Below, in pieces: positions 16,133 through 23,843 of a stretch of 39,388 bases of DNA. Positions within the stretch are counted from its first letter, which is position 1, and each line of letters starts with the position of its first letter. This DNA comes from Bacteroidales bacterium UBA3630. Lineage in GTDB: Bacteria > Bacteroidota > Bacteroidia > Bacteroidales > P3. The translations under genes and the position numbers were made by a program. The DNA lies in contig DFLB01000044.1 of NCBI GenBank assembly GCA_002373995.1, positions 32,023 through 71,410 on the forward strand, written 5' to 3'. The notes under the pieces are model-generated. The model was not told the DNA's origin, did no database searches, and worked only from the letters and a program-made list of their open reading frames with translations.

Positions 16133-17449
16133 TCACTTTACCGGGTGATCCTTGTGGAAGGCCTCGAGGCGCACCTTGAGGTCGGGGAACTGGTCGCGCT
16201 GCACCAGGGCCACGCAGGCGCGGATGCCCTGCTTGTGGGAGCCCGTGATGTCGAGGGCAATGGCGCTGATGCCGTAGCGGATGAGCTCGTTCAGCAGGGC
16301 GACACCTTCGTAGCCGGGGTAGCAGAAGGTGAAGTAGAAGCCGTCGCCGATGTCCTCACCCATATCCTTGTCGTAGACGATATAGAAGCCGTTGTCGGTG
16401 AAGAGTTTCTTCATGATGCCGGCCTTCTCGCCGTACTCCTTGATGTCCTTGACGAAGTTGAAGGTACCGTCGTTGGCGCCCTTGAGCATGGCGGCCATGG
16501 CGTACTGCACGCTGTGGGCGGTGCCGCTGGAGAGGCAGTAGAGGGTGCCGAAGATGAGGGCGCGGCCGAGTTGCGTCTGGCTATAGTAGCGGGCCAGGTC
16601 GGGGCACTCCATATTGAACAGCGTGGGGCTGCAGATCATCATGGCGATGCGCTCGCCGGCGTAGCTGAAGCTCTTAGAGCCGCTGATCATCAGCACATAG
16701 CGGTCGGTGTATTTGGCCACGGTGGGCTGGAAGGGTGCCTTGCCGGGGACGCTGTAGTCCTTGCGGAAGTCCATGAGGAAGTATGCGTCGTCCTCGAGGA
16801 CCACCACGCCGTACTTGTTGGCCATCTCGCCGATGATCTGCAGCTCGTGGTCGGTGAAGCAGAACCAGGCGGGATTGTTGGGGCTGCTGTAGATGAGGCA
16901 GGCCACGTCGCCGTCGCGCAGTTTCTCTTCGAGCTTGTCGCGCAGCTTGTCGCCACGGTACTCATAGACGTCGAAGGTCTTCATGGGGATACCGAGGACG
17001 CGGCACTGCTGTTTCTGCACGGGGAAACCGGGGTCGATGAAGAGCACCTTGGTCTTCTTGGCGTCGTAGCGCGTGAGGGTGAGGAAGCTGGCGAAGCCGG
17101 CCTGCATGGAGCCTACGGTGGGCACGCAGCAGTCGGGCGTGACATCGATGTCGAGGAAGTTCTTGACGAAGCGGGCGGCCTCCTGCTTGAAGTCGGCGGT
17201 GCCGTAGATTTCGGGATAGATGCTGGCCACACCGCTCTTGAGGGCCTCGATCTGGGCCTGTACGCCCACCTGCGGGGCGGGCAGGCCGGGGATGCCCATC
17301 TCCATCTTCACGAAGCGGACGCCGGTCTCTTTCTCCACGTCCTGTATCATCTTGCGCATCTCGCGGATGCTGGCCTTGCCGGGGTTCTTGATCTTGTTGG
17401 CCGCGGCAATGCGGTCTATCGTCTCTTTCTGTATCGGTATTTGTGTCAT
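16133..17449 (-). CDS. PLP-dependent aminotransferase, class I/II
   Basis: About 438 residues of fold-type I PLP enzymes. The Schiff-base lysine is in SGSKSFSYAGERIAMM, and the IYSSPNNPAWFCFTDHEL segment matches the conserved SNPxNPTG-type loop of aspartate-aminotransferase relatives; EDDAYF carries the PLP-pyridine Asp. Such proteins transfer amino groups between amino acids and 2-oxoacids; substrate specificity cannot be read from sequence. I use ATG 17449 (MTQIPIQKETI) because an earlier in-frame ATG at 17494 would overlap the upstream stop. It follows the DUF4835 gene by 41 bp on the same strand and is probably co-transcribed. A distinguishing feature is the absence of the usual N-terminal arm of AspC. 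Confidence 0.85.
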   Translation of the reverse strand: MTQIPIQKETIDRIAAANKIKNPGKASIREMRKMIQDVEKETGVRFVKMEMGIPGLPAPQVGVQAQIEALKSGVASIYPEIYGTADFKQEAARFVKNFLDIDVTPDCCVPTVGSMQAGFASFLTLTRYDAKKTKVLFIDPGFPVQKQQCRVLGIPMKTFDVYEYRGDKLRDKLEEKLRDGDVACLIYSSPNNPAWFCFTDHELQIIGEMANKYGVVVLEDDAYFLMDFRKDYSVPGKAPFQPTVAKYTDRYVLMISGSKSFSYAGERIAMMICSPTLFNMECPDLARYYSQTQLGRALIFGTLYCLSSGTAHSVQYAMAAMLKGANDGTFNFVKDIKEYGEKAGIMKKLFTDNGFYIVYDKDMGEDIGDGFYFTFCYPGYEGVALLNELIRYGISAIALDITGSHKQGIRACVALVQRDQFPDLKVRLEAFHKDHPVK

Positions 17450-17490
17450 GATATATATTGTTTTAAATTGGTTTTCAGTATTCACCACCC

Positions 17491-18417
17491 TCACTGTTTC
17501 CCGTCAAAGCCCTTCAGTTTCACGGCATTGATGGGGCTCACCTCCTTCACGAGGTCGAAGACCACCTTCTTCTCCTCGGCCGGTGCCGGCGTGAAGATGG
17601 AGACGAGTTCCTGTATCTTCACGTCGACAAACTGCTGCACGCTGAGCAGGTTCGTGCGCGTCTTGTTGACGCGTTGCAGGCAGTACAGCGCCGCCATCAC
17701 CCCCTGCCGCGCCTGCGTCTGGTCTTTGGTCATCAGGTCGAGACCCAGACGGTGGTACGTGTAGTAGGCCTCGTGCAGCGGCGCGTAGGCATTGTTGAGG
17801 TGGTTCTCCATGAACCAGTAGCGGCTCTTCTGCCCGTCGCTGCTGCTCCACCCCGTGTAGCCGTTGCCCTCGGCGGCCTGCTGCACCTGCTGCGCCAGCT
17901 GGTAGAACGGCTCGCCACCGTTGAGGCTGAAGCTGTCGAAGTACATGCCCAGCATCAGGTAGCAGTAGTAGCCCAGCGTCGACGAGAGGTTGCCGTAGAA
18001 ATTGTTCACGTCGAAGTCGAGCGGCTGGCTCTCGGTGTAGACGAAGGTGAAGTTGCCGCTCTCCATGTAGTTCAGCAGGCCGGTCGTGTAGGTCGAGTTG
18101 TAGACCGGCCGACGCAGCTGTATCTGCAGCTGGCCGCCAAACTCTGTGGCCGACGAGCGGGTGTTGAGTATCAGCGAGATGGAGCAGTCGAGCTGCTCCT
18201 GCTGCTGGAAGTCGACGTTCGTCCACCGGCGGCCGTTGACGAAGTCCTCGATGGCCTGCTTCATGCTCTCGAAGACTTTTTTGTCGTTGGCGCTCTCGTA
18301 GGCCTGCGTGGTGGTCATCAGCTTCTGGTAGTTGACCTGCACGCTGCAGCGGAATTCCTGCCCCTGCACAGCACAGAAGCAGAACATTATCAGCAATATA
18401 GACAATATTCGGCGCAT
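17491..18417 (-). CDS. porD: DUF4835 / PorD-like type IX secretion protein
   Basis: About 308 residues with a signal peptide (MRRILSILLIMFCFCAVQG before QEF). The N-terminal FRCSVQVNYQKLMTTTQAYE, VFESMKQAIEDFVNGRRWTN and the ISLILNTRSSATEFGGQLQIQ blocks fit DUF4835, which I recall as being named PorD in Porphyromonas-type T9SS annotation; that name is from memory and should be checked. The middle (LDFDVNNFYGNLSSTLGYYCYLMLGMYFDSF) is also typical. Start ATG 18417 is supported by the signal peptide and by a -7 element just upstream; an open frame continuing upstream lies in the intergenic region. It is likely in one transcript with the downstream aminotransferase. Confidence 0.8.
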   Translation of the reverse strand: MRRILSILLIMFCFCAVQGQEFRCSVQVNYQKLMTTTQAYESANDKKVFESMKQAIEDFVNGRRWTNVDFQQQEQLDCSISLILNTRSSATEFGGQLQIQLRRPVYNSTYTTGLLNYMESGNFTFVYTESQPLDFDVNNFYGNLSSTLGYYCYLMLGMYFDSFSLNGGEPFYQLAQQVQQAAEGNGYTGWSSSDGQKSRYWFMENHLNNAYAPLHEAYYTYHRLGLDLMTKDQTQARQGVMAALYCLQRVNKTRTNLLSVQQFVDVKIQELVSIFTPAPAEEKKVVFDLVKEVSPINAVKLKGFDGKQ

Positions 18418-18429
18418 ATCCAATCCTTG

Positions 18430-18437
18430 CAAAAATA
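18430..18437 (-). promoter_or_regulatory. Promoter -7 element of the DUF4835/PorD-like gene
   Basis: TATTTTTG on the minus strand (18437 to 18430) fits TAnnTTTG and lies 12 bp before the ATG, implying a very short leader. No -33 TTTG is visible. A perfect palindrome CATGTAC-CT-GTACATG (18453-18468) lies just upstream, near the -30 region. Confidence 0.55.
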
Positions 18438-18494
18438 CGAAAAAAATTAATTCATGTACCTGTACATGTAAAAAAGTGTCGCCACAGGGCGGGA

Positions 18495-21400
18495 CTAGTC
18501 GGCTATAAAATGATTCAATCTTAACATGTTGTGACACGAAGGGCATATCATCGAGAGAGCCTCGGCGGAAAGCGTGGATGGCGTTAACGACGGAAGCGGC
18601 GATGTGCTGCGTGCAAGGATGCGCTCCAGCTTGTATCCTGGCGGCGGCACCTTCGAGCCGCAACAGGGACATACCACATAGTGGTTCTGCGCGTCGGCCG
18701 AGCGTATGGCGGTGACGAAGGGCACGTCGCGCAGGGTCTCGCCCTTGCTGTTGTCCACCACAGCCACATCGCCCGATCCCAGTCCGGCCACGACACCGTC
18801 ACGCGTGAATGCCACCGAGTTGCAGTTGGCGTCGAAGATTACGCGATTGATAGCCACCCCGTCGCGATGGTCTGCCACGAGACGCCCCTGCGCAGCCAAT
18901 TCAAGCATGCGGCTGACGTTCCAGATGATGAAGCTGTGGTCGTTGGCACCCGACACGACAGTCTTGCCGTCGGCAGCCACGTCGATGGAATAGATGCCCC
19001 GCCGATGTCCGGCCATACGGATGACGAACTCATGCCCCTCGGATGCGTAAAGGTCCCACATGATCAAGCTGTTGTCCCACGAGCCCGAGAAGAGGTAGCG
19101 CCCGTCAGACGAGAAGGCTACGGCCTTGACCTCGTTGTAGTGGCAGCGGTCGTCGCGCTGGAGCGACATGCGGCCCAACCTGCGCAGCACACGGCCAGTC
19201 TGGACGTCGAGCAGCGCGACGTTACAGTCCCGACACGCCACAGCCAGTAGGTGTCCGCAAGGCGAGAAAGCCACGCCATGCGATCCGTTGATATAGATGA
19301 TATTGTCCATCGTCGGCGCATCGGCCAACCGGGAATAGACGTAACGGCCTGTGACGGGATGGATGCCGCTGTCCGACTCCACGCCGCCCACCTGATAGGG
19401 AGGGTGCCCGGTGAGGTCGCGCTCACCGAGGCGGTGTATCGGCCGAAGAGACTGCATGTCCCAGATTGCCAGCACCGTCCCCTCGCCCGAACCGCCTTCG
19501 TCGATGGCATTGGTGGCGGCATATCGCCCCGTGGGGGCGATGCGTACCGCGTTGACGAAGGTGGAGTGGGCTTCCGGCAGCGGTATCCTGCGACCGTCGT
19601 TCAAATCAAGCACAAAGACTTCTCTGTCGCCACCCGAGCAGAGTGCGGTGTGACCGTCGGGAGCCACGTCGATGGCATAGACGGGCCCCACCCCCTCGGC
19701 CAGCAGTGTGCCGCGGCGTTCTTTGCTGGCCCATCGCACGATGCGGCCGTTGGTCGACGCAGCCACCACCTCCATGCGCGATGTCTGGCGCGAGAGATAA
19801 ACCAACTTGTCGAACCATCGCACATAGTCAGGATTGTCGACCGGCACCTCCTGCCAACCCAGGTTTTTCAGGTTCCACATCATGAGGCACTTGTCTCGTC
19901 CCGCCGAGAAGAGACGGCTGCCGTCGGCCAGCATCACCACTGCAGCCACGTCCTTCGAATGCCCATGCAACGTTTGCTTTTCTTTCCCGTCCAGTGTCAG
20001 TATACGTATGTCGTAATCCGCCACCACGGCCATCAAGCCACCCTTTTCGGACAGCGAGAATCGGAAGTCGTTGGGACACAAGTGTTCATGCATCGGAAGG
20101 CTGAAGAGTGGACTTACCTGCTGTCCCTCCATGCGATAGAAGTGGCCCTTGGCCGTCGAGACAGTCACACTTCCGTCGCTTCGGGCCGCGAGGCAGCGCA
20201 CCTCGCCGTCGAGCGACAAGACGCCATAGCGCCTGCCGTCGAGACCTAGGGTGTGCACCGTACCGTCGGACAGCCCGATCCAGAGCTTACCCTGGTGCAT
20301 CAGCAGTGCCGACACCCCTGCCTGCAGGCTGAACGACATCCGTTCGGCACCATCCACAAGCCATCGGCATCGACCGCTGCTGTACCCGGCCACACAACCG
20401 CCATCGGGGACTGCCACCAGCGCCGTCACCCGGCCGCTGTCAGCCGAGGGGTAGCTGTTCCGCGTCAATCCGGAGGCCACATGCCAGTGCAGCACCGTGC
20501 CGTCCCATGAGCCGGAGTAGGCTTCGCCCATGTCGCCCGTCACTGCCAGAGCCGACACCTGTGCATTGTGACCGAAATACGTACGCAACGGCTTGCGCTG
20601 CACCATGTCCCACACCATGCACCGCTTGTCGTCGCTGGCAGTCAGCACCATGTCGCCGTCGGCCGACACGGCCAGCGCATTGATGCACCAGCTGTGGCCT
20701 TGTTGCCTCTGCATGAGCAGGTGGTGCCTCACAAAACGGGGCCTGTTGGTGCGCAGGTACATCTCGGGCAGCGTGCTTCCCGCACGCTCCATATAGGCGT
20801 CGGCCAACGACGCCAAAGGCCCGTCGGCCCATATATTGTGCATCAGTTGCAAGGTGAAGTGGACATGTTCCGAGGCAAAGTCGACAAAAGTGGGCAACTC
20901 CTGCACCACAAAGTCCATCAACACCTGAAGCGTCTGCATGTGGCGGGCTATGACGGCCTTGTCCAGCAGACACCTGTATTCTTCGCTTCCGACCAGCTCC
21001 GTGTCGTAAAGCGCAGACAGCCCGGCCGGCGACAGACGGCCGACTGCGGCCGAGGCCGTCTCGAGGGCCACACGGTAGTCGCTCACCAGATCGAAGACCA
21101 AGCCGTTCTGCACCTTGCCTTGTATGAAGTCGATGTCTTCCAGCAGCTGCATCTGCTCCTCCACACGGCCCGACTTCTTCAACACTCGCGGCAGCTCCTC
21201 CAGGGCACGCACGTCATGCAGACGGTAGCGTTCGCCAAAGTAGGTGGTAAGCAGACGGAATGCCACGGCCTCGTCGAAATGCACAGACTGCAGATACATC
21301 TTGGCTCCTTCGTACACCTGCCTGTGGTTGAACCCGTTGACCGCCCCGCCCACCACAATGTGGTCGGTCAGCAGAAAACGGATGTCGTAGTAGAAGCGGG

Positions 21401-23375
21401 TCCATATCGACGACGGGAAGGCCAGTGGCAGCAGCGACTCGTCGCCCACATTCACGGCCTTGTAGTCGTGGAAGGCGTTCTTGCGGAAGTAGTCCATGAA
21501 GTCCTCGTCGAGTGCCAGCAGGCGCTGCACCTCGCCGTCGGCCACGCCGCGGCGTGTCAGCACAAGGAACGCGAGCACCTCGCGCACTATCAGGCCATGG
21601 CGACCCTCGCCTCCCAGCAGGGCGAAATAGCCCGACACCAGGCGTGCCACCTCCGACGGCAGGGTCACCCGCTGCCGGCCGTCACGCATGGTCAGCGTGT
21701 AGTCGTCGCCAGCCTCCACCTCGGCGTCGGCATGCCATTCGGCAGCCACGCCGGCCATCAGCTTGAGGTATATGGGATGGTAGCCACCCCGCTCGTAGAG
21801 GTCGAGCACCACCTCTTGCTGCCCCAGGCCGAGGGTGCGCCCGACGGCGGCCATGTTGTCGAGCAGTATCCGGCGCCCCCCTTCCCGCCCCTCGGCGGCC
21901 AGGCTGTCCAGCCACCAAATGCCGGCAGCGGGCAGCGGAGCCGAATGGTCGTCGGAGATACGCGACACCACCACCCGCACATTCCCTTCCGCATAGGGCG
22001 GCATCCAGTCGAACGAACGCAGCGGGTCGTACTTGGGCAACTGGTCCATCGCGTCGATCATCAAAACCAGCGTCCGACCCGTGTACGTGTACATCAGGCG
22101 GTGGCACTGCTCGACAAGCTCCCCGTACGACATCTTGTCGGTCTCGTCCGACAGTCCGTCCACCTGATAACGTCCGCGCAGCTCCTGCATCATGCTGCAC
22201 AGCACCGACTGCCCCGAGGTGGAAGTCCCCTCGCCTATCGAACGGAAGAGCACCGTCAGGTCGTCGCGCTGCGACAGGCGGCGGTACACCATCGCCATCA
22301 CCGACGACTTGCCCGTGCCCGACGCCCCTTCGAGACAGAACAGCCGCTCACGGCCGTCGACAAAGGCGGTCATCCGTTCCAGCACCGCTTCGCGCCCGTA
22401 GAAGAAACGGGTGCGCTGGTCGACAAAAGCTTCCTGACGGTAGCGTTCCACCTCCCACGGGAGCAGTTTCTTTCGCTCATACTCGTCCATCTCGTGCAGC
22501 ACCAGGTTTTCGAGCAGCCGCTTCAGCCGCTGCTCCACCTCCGTCTTGTATTCGTCAGCGAGAAACTGCCGCAGCGTCAAGTCGTAGCGGTACACCGCCT
22601 GGTGCTCGTGCGCCAGCCGTGCCTCGACTTTCGACTTCAGGCGCTCGATGGCGGCCCGCGCCTCTTCGCGCTGCCGGCGCGCATCGAGCAACGGCCCCTC
22701 GTAGCGGTCGGCGTCCAAGTCGGTCACCGTGCGTATGAAGGCCGCCACCTGCTGCGGCACCACCTCGCTCGACAGGGCCCCCTGCATGATTTCCTGCTCG
22801 GTGGCCGAGGCCACGAAGCGGCAAAGCGTGTCGTAGGGCAAGTCGTGATGCGACGCCGCAAAGCGTCGCATCACGGCCCGCAGCGGCACCTCCACCTCGC
22901 GCTCATAAACCTCGTAGTCGGTGTCATACTGCCTTTCGGGGAACTCGTCCTTGCCGCGCAGCTCATAGTGGGGCGGCACGTTGTTGTCGTCGCGCCGGTA
23001 CCACCGGTGCAGCAACTCCTCCGTCCCCTCGGCTCGGGCCGCCAGCTCCACCTCGGGCCACCAGCGGGCCTCGATGGTCTCCGGCAGAGGGCACCACCCG
23101 TAGCGTTGCCCCTGCAGGATCAGGAAGTTCGGCCTCGGCGACACCTCGCGGCACCGGCGCAGCTCCTCGAGGCATATGCGCATGGTCTTCTGCTGCACGC
23201 CGGCCTCCTTGCTGATGCCCCAGCGCAGGTCGACGAAATCCACCTGCCACCCCCGCGGGGCACAAAGGGAGAGCAGGTAAGGGTACACATTGCGCTGCAG
23301 CACATCGCGCTCGATGCGCATGTCCTCGAAGGTGGACGAGACAAAAATGCGGATCACCCGGTTGCGGATCGACAC
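18495..23375 (-). CDS. DUF4062-NACHT-WD40 STAND NTPase with C-terminal zinc ribbon
   Basis: A 1626-residue protein. Order of domains: DUF4062 (about 5-105; IRIFVSSTFEDMRIERDVL, FVDLRWGI, ILQGQRYGWCPLP), helical linker, NACHT-type P-loop NTPase (Walker A GASGTGKSS with Lys356; Walker B LVLMIDAMDQL with Asp441), winged-helix/helical part ending FNHRQVYEGAKMYL (about 700), then roughly a dozen WD40 repeats (about 890-1560) and a zinc ribbon (CPCC near 1571, CPSC near 1609). The same core order is known in animal NWD1/TEP1-type proteins. STAND NTPases act as oligomerising sensors, and bacterial ones include phage-defence proteins. The GTG start at 23375 has AAAGGAG (23382-23388) six bases upstream; the 73 codons open before it are the RyR gene in another frame. 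It lies 29 bp after the RyR gene. Confidence 0.9.
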   Translation of the reverse strand: MSIRNRVIRIFVSSTFEDMRIERDVLQRNVYPYLLSLCAPRGWQVDFVDLRWGISKEAGVQQKTMRICLEELRRCREVSPRPNFLILQGQRYGWCPLPETIEARWWPEVELAARAEGTEELLHRWYRRDDNNVPPHYELRGKDEFPERQYDTDYEVYEREVEVPLRAVMRRFAASHHDLPYDTLCRFVASATEQEIMQGALSSEVVPQQVAAFIRTVTDLDADRYEGPLLDARRQREEARAAIERLKSKVEARLAHEHQAVYRYDLTLRQFLADEYKTEVEQRLKRLLENLVLHEMDEYERKKLLPWEVERYRQEAFVDQRTRFFYGREAVLERMTAFVDGRERLFCLEGASGTGKSSVMAMVYRRLSQRDDLTVLFRSIGEGTSTSGQSVLCSMMQELRGRYQVDGLSDETDKMSYGELVEQCHRLMYTYTGRTLVLMIDAMDQLPKYDPLRSFDWMPPYAEGNVRVVVSRISDDHSAPLPAAGIWWLDSLAAEGREGGRRILLDNMAAVGRTLGLGQQEVVLDLYERGGYHPIYLKLMAGVAAEWHADAEVEAGDDYTLTMRDGRQRVTLPSEVARLVSGYFALLGGEGRHGLIVREVLAFLVLTRRGVADGEVQRLLALDEDFMDYFRKNAFHDYKAVNVGDESLLPLAFPSSIWTRFYYDIRFLLTDHIVVGGAVNGFNHRQVYEGAKMYLQSVHFDEAVAFRLLTTYFGERYRLHDVRALEELPRVLKKSGRVEEQMQLLEDIDFIQGKVQNGLVFDLVSDYRVALETASAAVGRLSPAGLSALYDTELVGSEEYRCLLDKAVIARHMQTLQVLMDFVVQELPTFVDFASEHVHFTLQLMHNIWADGPLASLADAYMERAGSTLPEMYLRTNRPRFVRHHLLMQRQQGHSWCINALAVSADGDMVLTASDDKRCMVWDMVQRKPLRTYFGHNAQVSALAVTGDMGEAYSGSWDGTVLHWHVASGLTRNSYPSADSGRVTALVAVPDGGCVAGYSSGRCRWLVDGAERMSFSLQAGVSALLMHQGKLWIGLSDGTVHTLGLDGRRYGVLSLDGEVRCLAARSDGSVTVSTAKGHFYRMEGQQVSPLFSLPMHEHLCPNDFRFSLSEKGGLMAVVADYDIRILTLDGKEKQTLHGHSKDVAAVVMLADGSRLFSAGRDKCLMMWNLKNLGWQEVPVDNPDYVRWFDKLVYLSRQTSRMEVVAASTNGRIVRWASKERRGTLLAEGVGPVYAIDVAPDGHTALCSGGDREVFVLDLNDGRRIPLPEAHSTFVNAVRIAPTGRYAATNAIDEGGSGEGTVLAIWDMQSLRPIHRLGERDLTGHPPYQVGGVESDSGIHPVTGRYVYSRLADAPTMDNIIYINGSHGVAFSPCGHLLAVACRDCNVALLDVQTGRVLRRLGRMSLQRDDRCHYNEVKAVAFSSDGRYLFSGSWDNSLIMWDLYASEGHEFVIRMAGHRRGIYSIDVAADGKTVVSGANDHSFIIWNVSRMLELAAQGRLVADHRDGVAINRVIFDANCNSVAFTRDGVVAGLGSGDVAVVDNSKGETLRDVPFVTAIRSADAQNHYVVCPCCGSKVPPPGYKLERILARSTSPLPSLTPSTLSAEALSMICPSCHNMLRLNHFIAD

Positions 23376-23381
23376 GGCGAA

Positions 23382-23388
23382 CTCCTTT
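23382..23388 (-). promoter_or_regulatory. Shine-Dalgarno that fixes the GTG start of the STAND gene
   Basis: AAAGGAG on the minus strand, six bases before GTG 23375. A strong match to the anti-SD is unusual in this window, where most starts lack one, and argues that the GTG is the real start. Confidence 0.8.
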
Positions 23389-23404
23389 CTTTTGGGGGGG
23401 ATGT

Positions 23405-23701
23405 CTATTGTTTTTTCTCTATCGTGAAGTCCTGGGCCAGGATGAAGCGCAGGGTCTCCTGCGAAGTGTTGCGGTCGTAGACCTTCTCCTCTTCGGGCAG
23501 TTCGGCGTAGGGGACGAGGCAGGGGTGCTGCTTCCGCGCGTCGTCGCGCACGGGGCCGTAGGTCCAGCCCTGCTCCATGCGGGTACGGGCCCACACCTCG
23601 TGCACGTTCTCGGCCATCAACTCGGCCAGTTCCATCAGTTCATCGGGCAGCTCGACACCCGTCGTGTCGACCGGCTGCGGCGTGTAGGCATTTGTCTTCA
23701 T
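23405..23701 (-). CDS. Stand-alone RyR-domain protein
   Basis: A 98-residue protein that is almost entirely one RyR domain (PF02026), the repeat first named in ryanodine receptors. Diagnostic residues: YTPQPVDTTGVELP at the N-terminus, LAELMAENVHEVWARTRMEQ, GWTYGPVRDD, KQHPCLVPYAELPEEEKVYD and RNTSQETLRFILA. All usual conserved blocks are present. In bacteria the domain is found alone or fused to other modules and is suspected to bind a small-molecule or nucleotide-derived ligand; this is not proven for this protein. It lies between a RyR-bearing TrkA-like membrane protein (142 bp upstream) and the STAND gene (29 bp downstream), all on the minus strand, so it may be the soluble ligand sensor or adaptor of the three. 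Confidence 0.92.
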   Translation of the reverse strand: MKTNAYTPQPVDTTGVELPDELMELAELMAENVHEVWARTRMEQGWTYGPVRDDARKQHPCLVPYAELPEEEKVYDRNTSQETLRFILAQDFTIEKKQ

Positions 23702-23843
23702 ATTGCTTTAAGTAGCTAATTAGAATCAATGTACATGTTTTATAACACGGATTGCCACGAATTGTCCATAAATCAATGGTTAATCAATCAGATGACAATT
23801 ACATTTAAAATAAATTTGAACTATTCCTAACTGTTCTTATTTC
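23702..23843. other. AT-rich spacer between the two RyR genes
   Basis: 142 bp of low GC between genes that are GC-rich. It contains an inverted repeat AATTGTC (23760-23766)/GACAATT (23794-23800) and two direct AATCAAT copies, but no TAnnTTTG promoter or T-tailed hairpin that I can see on the minus strand. Confidence 0.5.

Noticed and set aside
16058..17764. 568-codon open frame antisense to the aminotransferase gene
   Set aside because: Shadow of a GC-rich gene; repetitive Val/Ala/His/Leu/Gly composition.
18453..18492. Terminator for the STAND gene
   Set aside because: Only a weak stem with a bulge before a run of T, and a separate CATGTAC palindrome without a T tail; not good enough to call.
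20568..23480. 970-codon open frame antisense to the STAND gene
   Set aside because: It mirrors the GC-rich codon pattern of the real gene, is rich in His, Val, Gln and Leu without domains, and the minus-strand protein has clear DUF4062, NACHT and WD40 motifs.
23376..23594. N-terminal extension of the STAND protein upstream of GTG 23375
   Set aside because: The extension lies over the RyR gene in another frame and reads as Arg/Pro-rich low-complexity sequence; the GTG has a strong Shine-Dalgarno.
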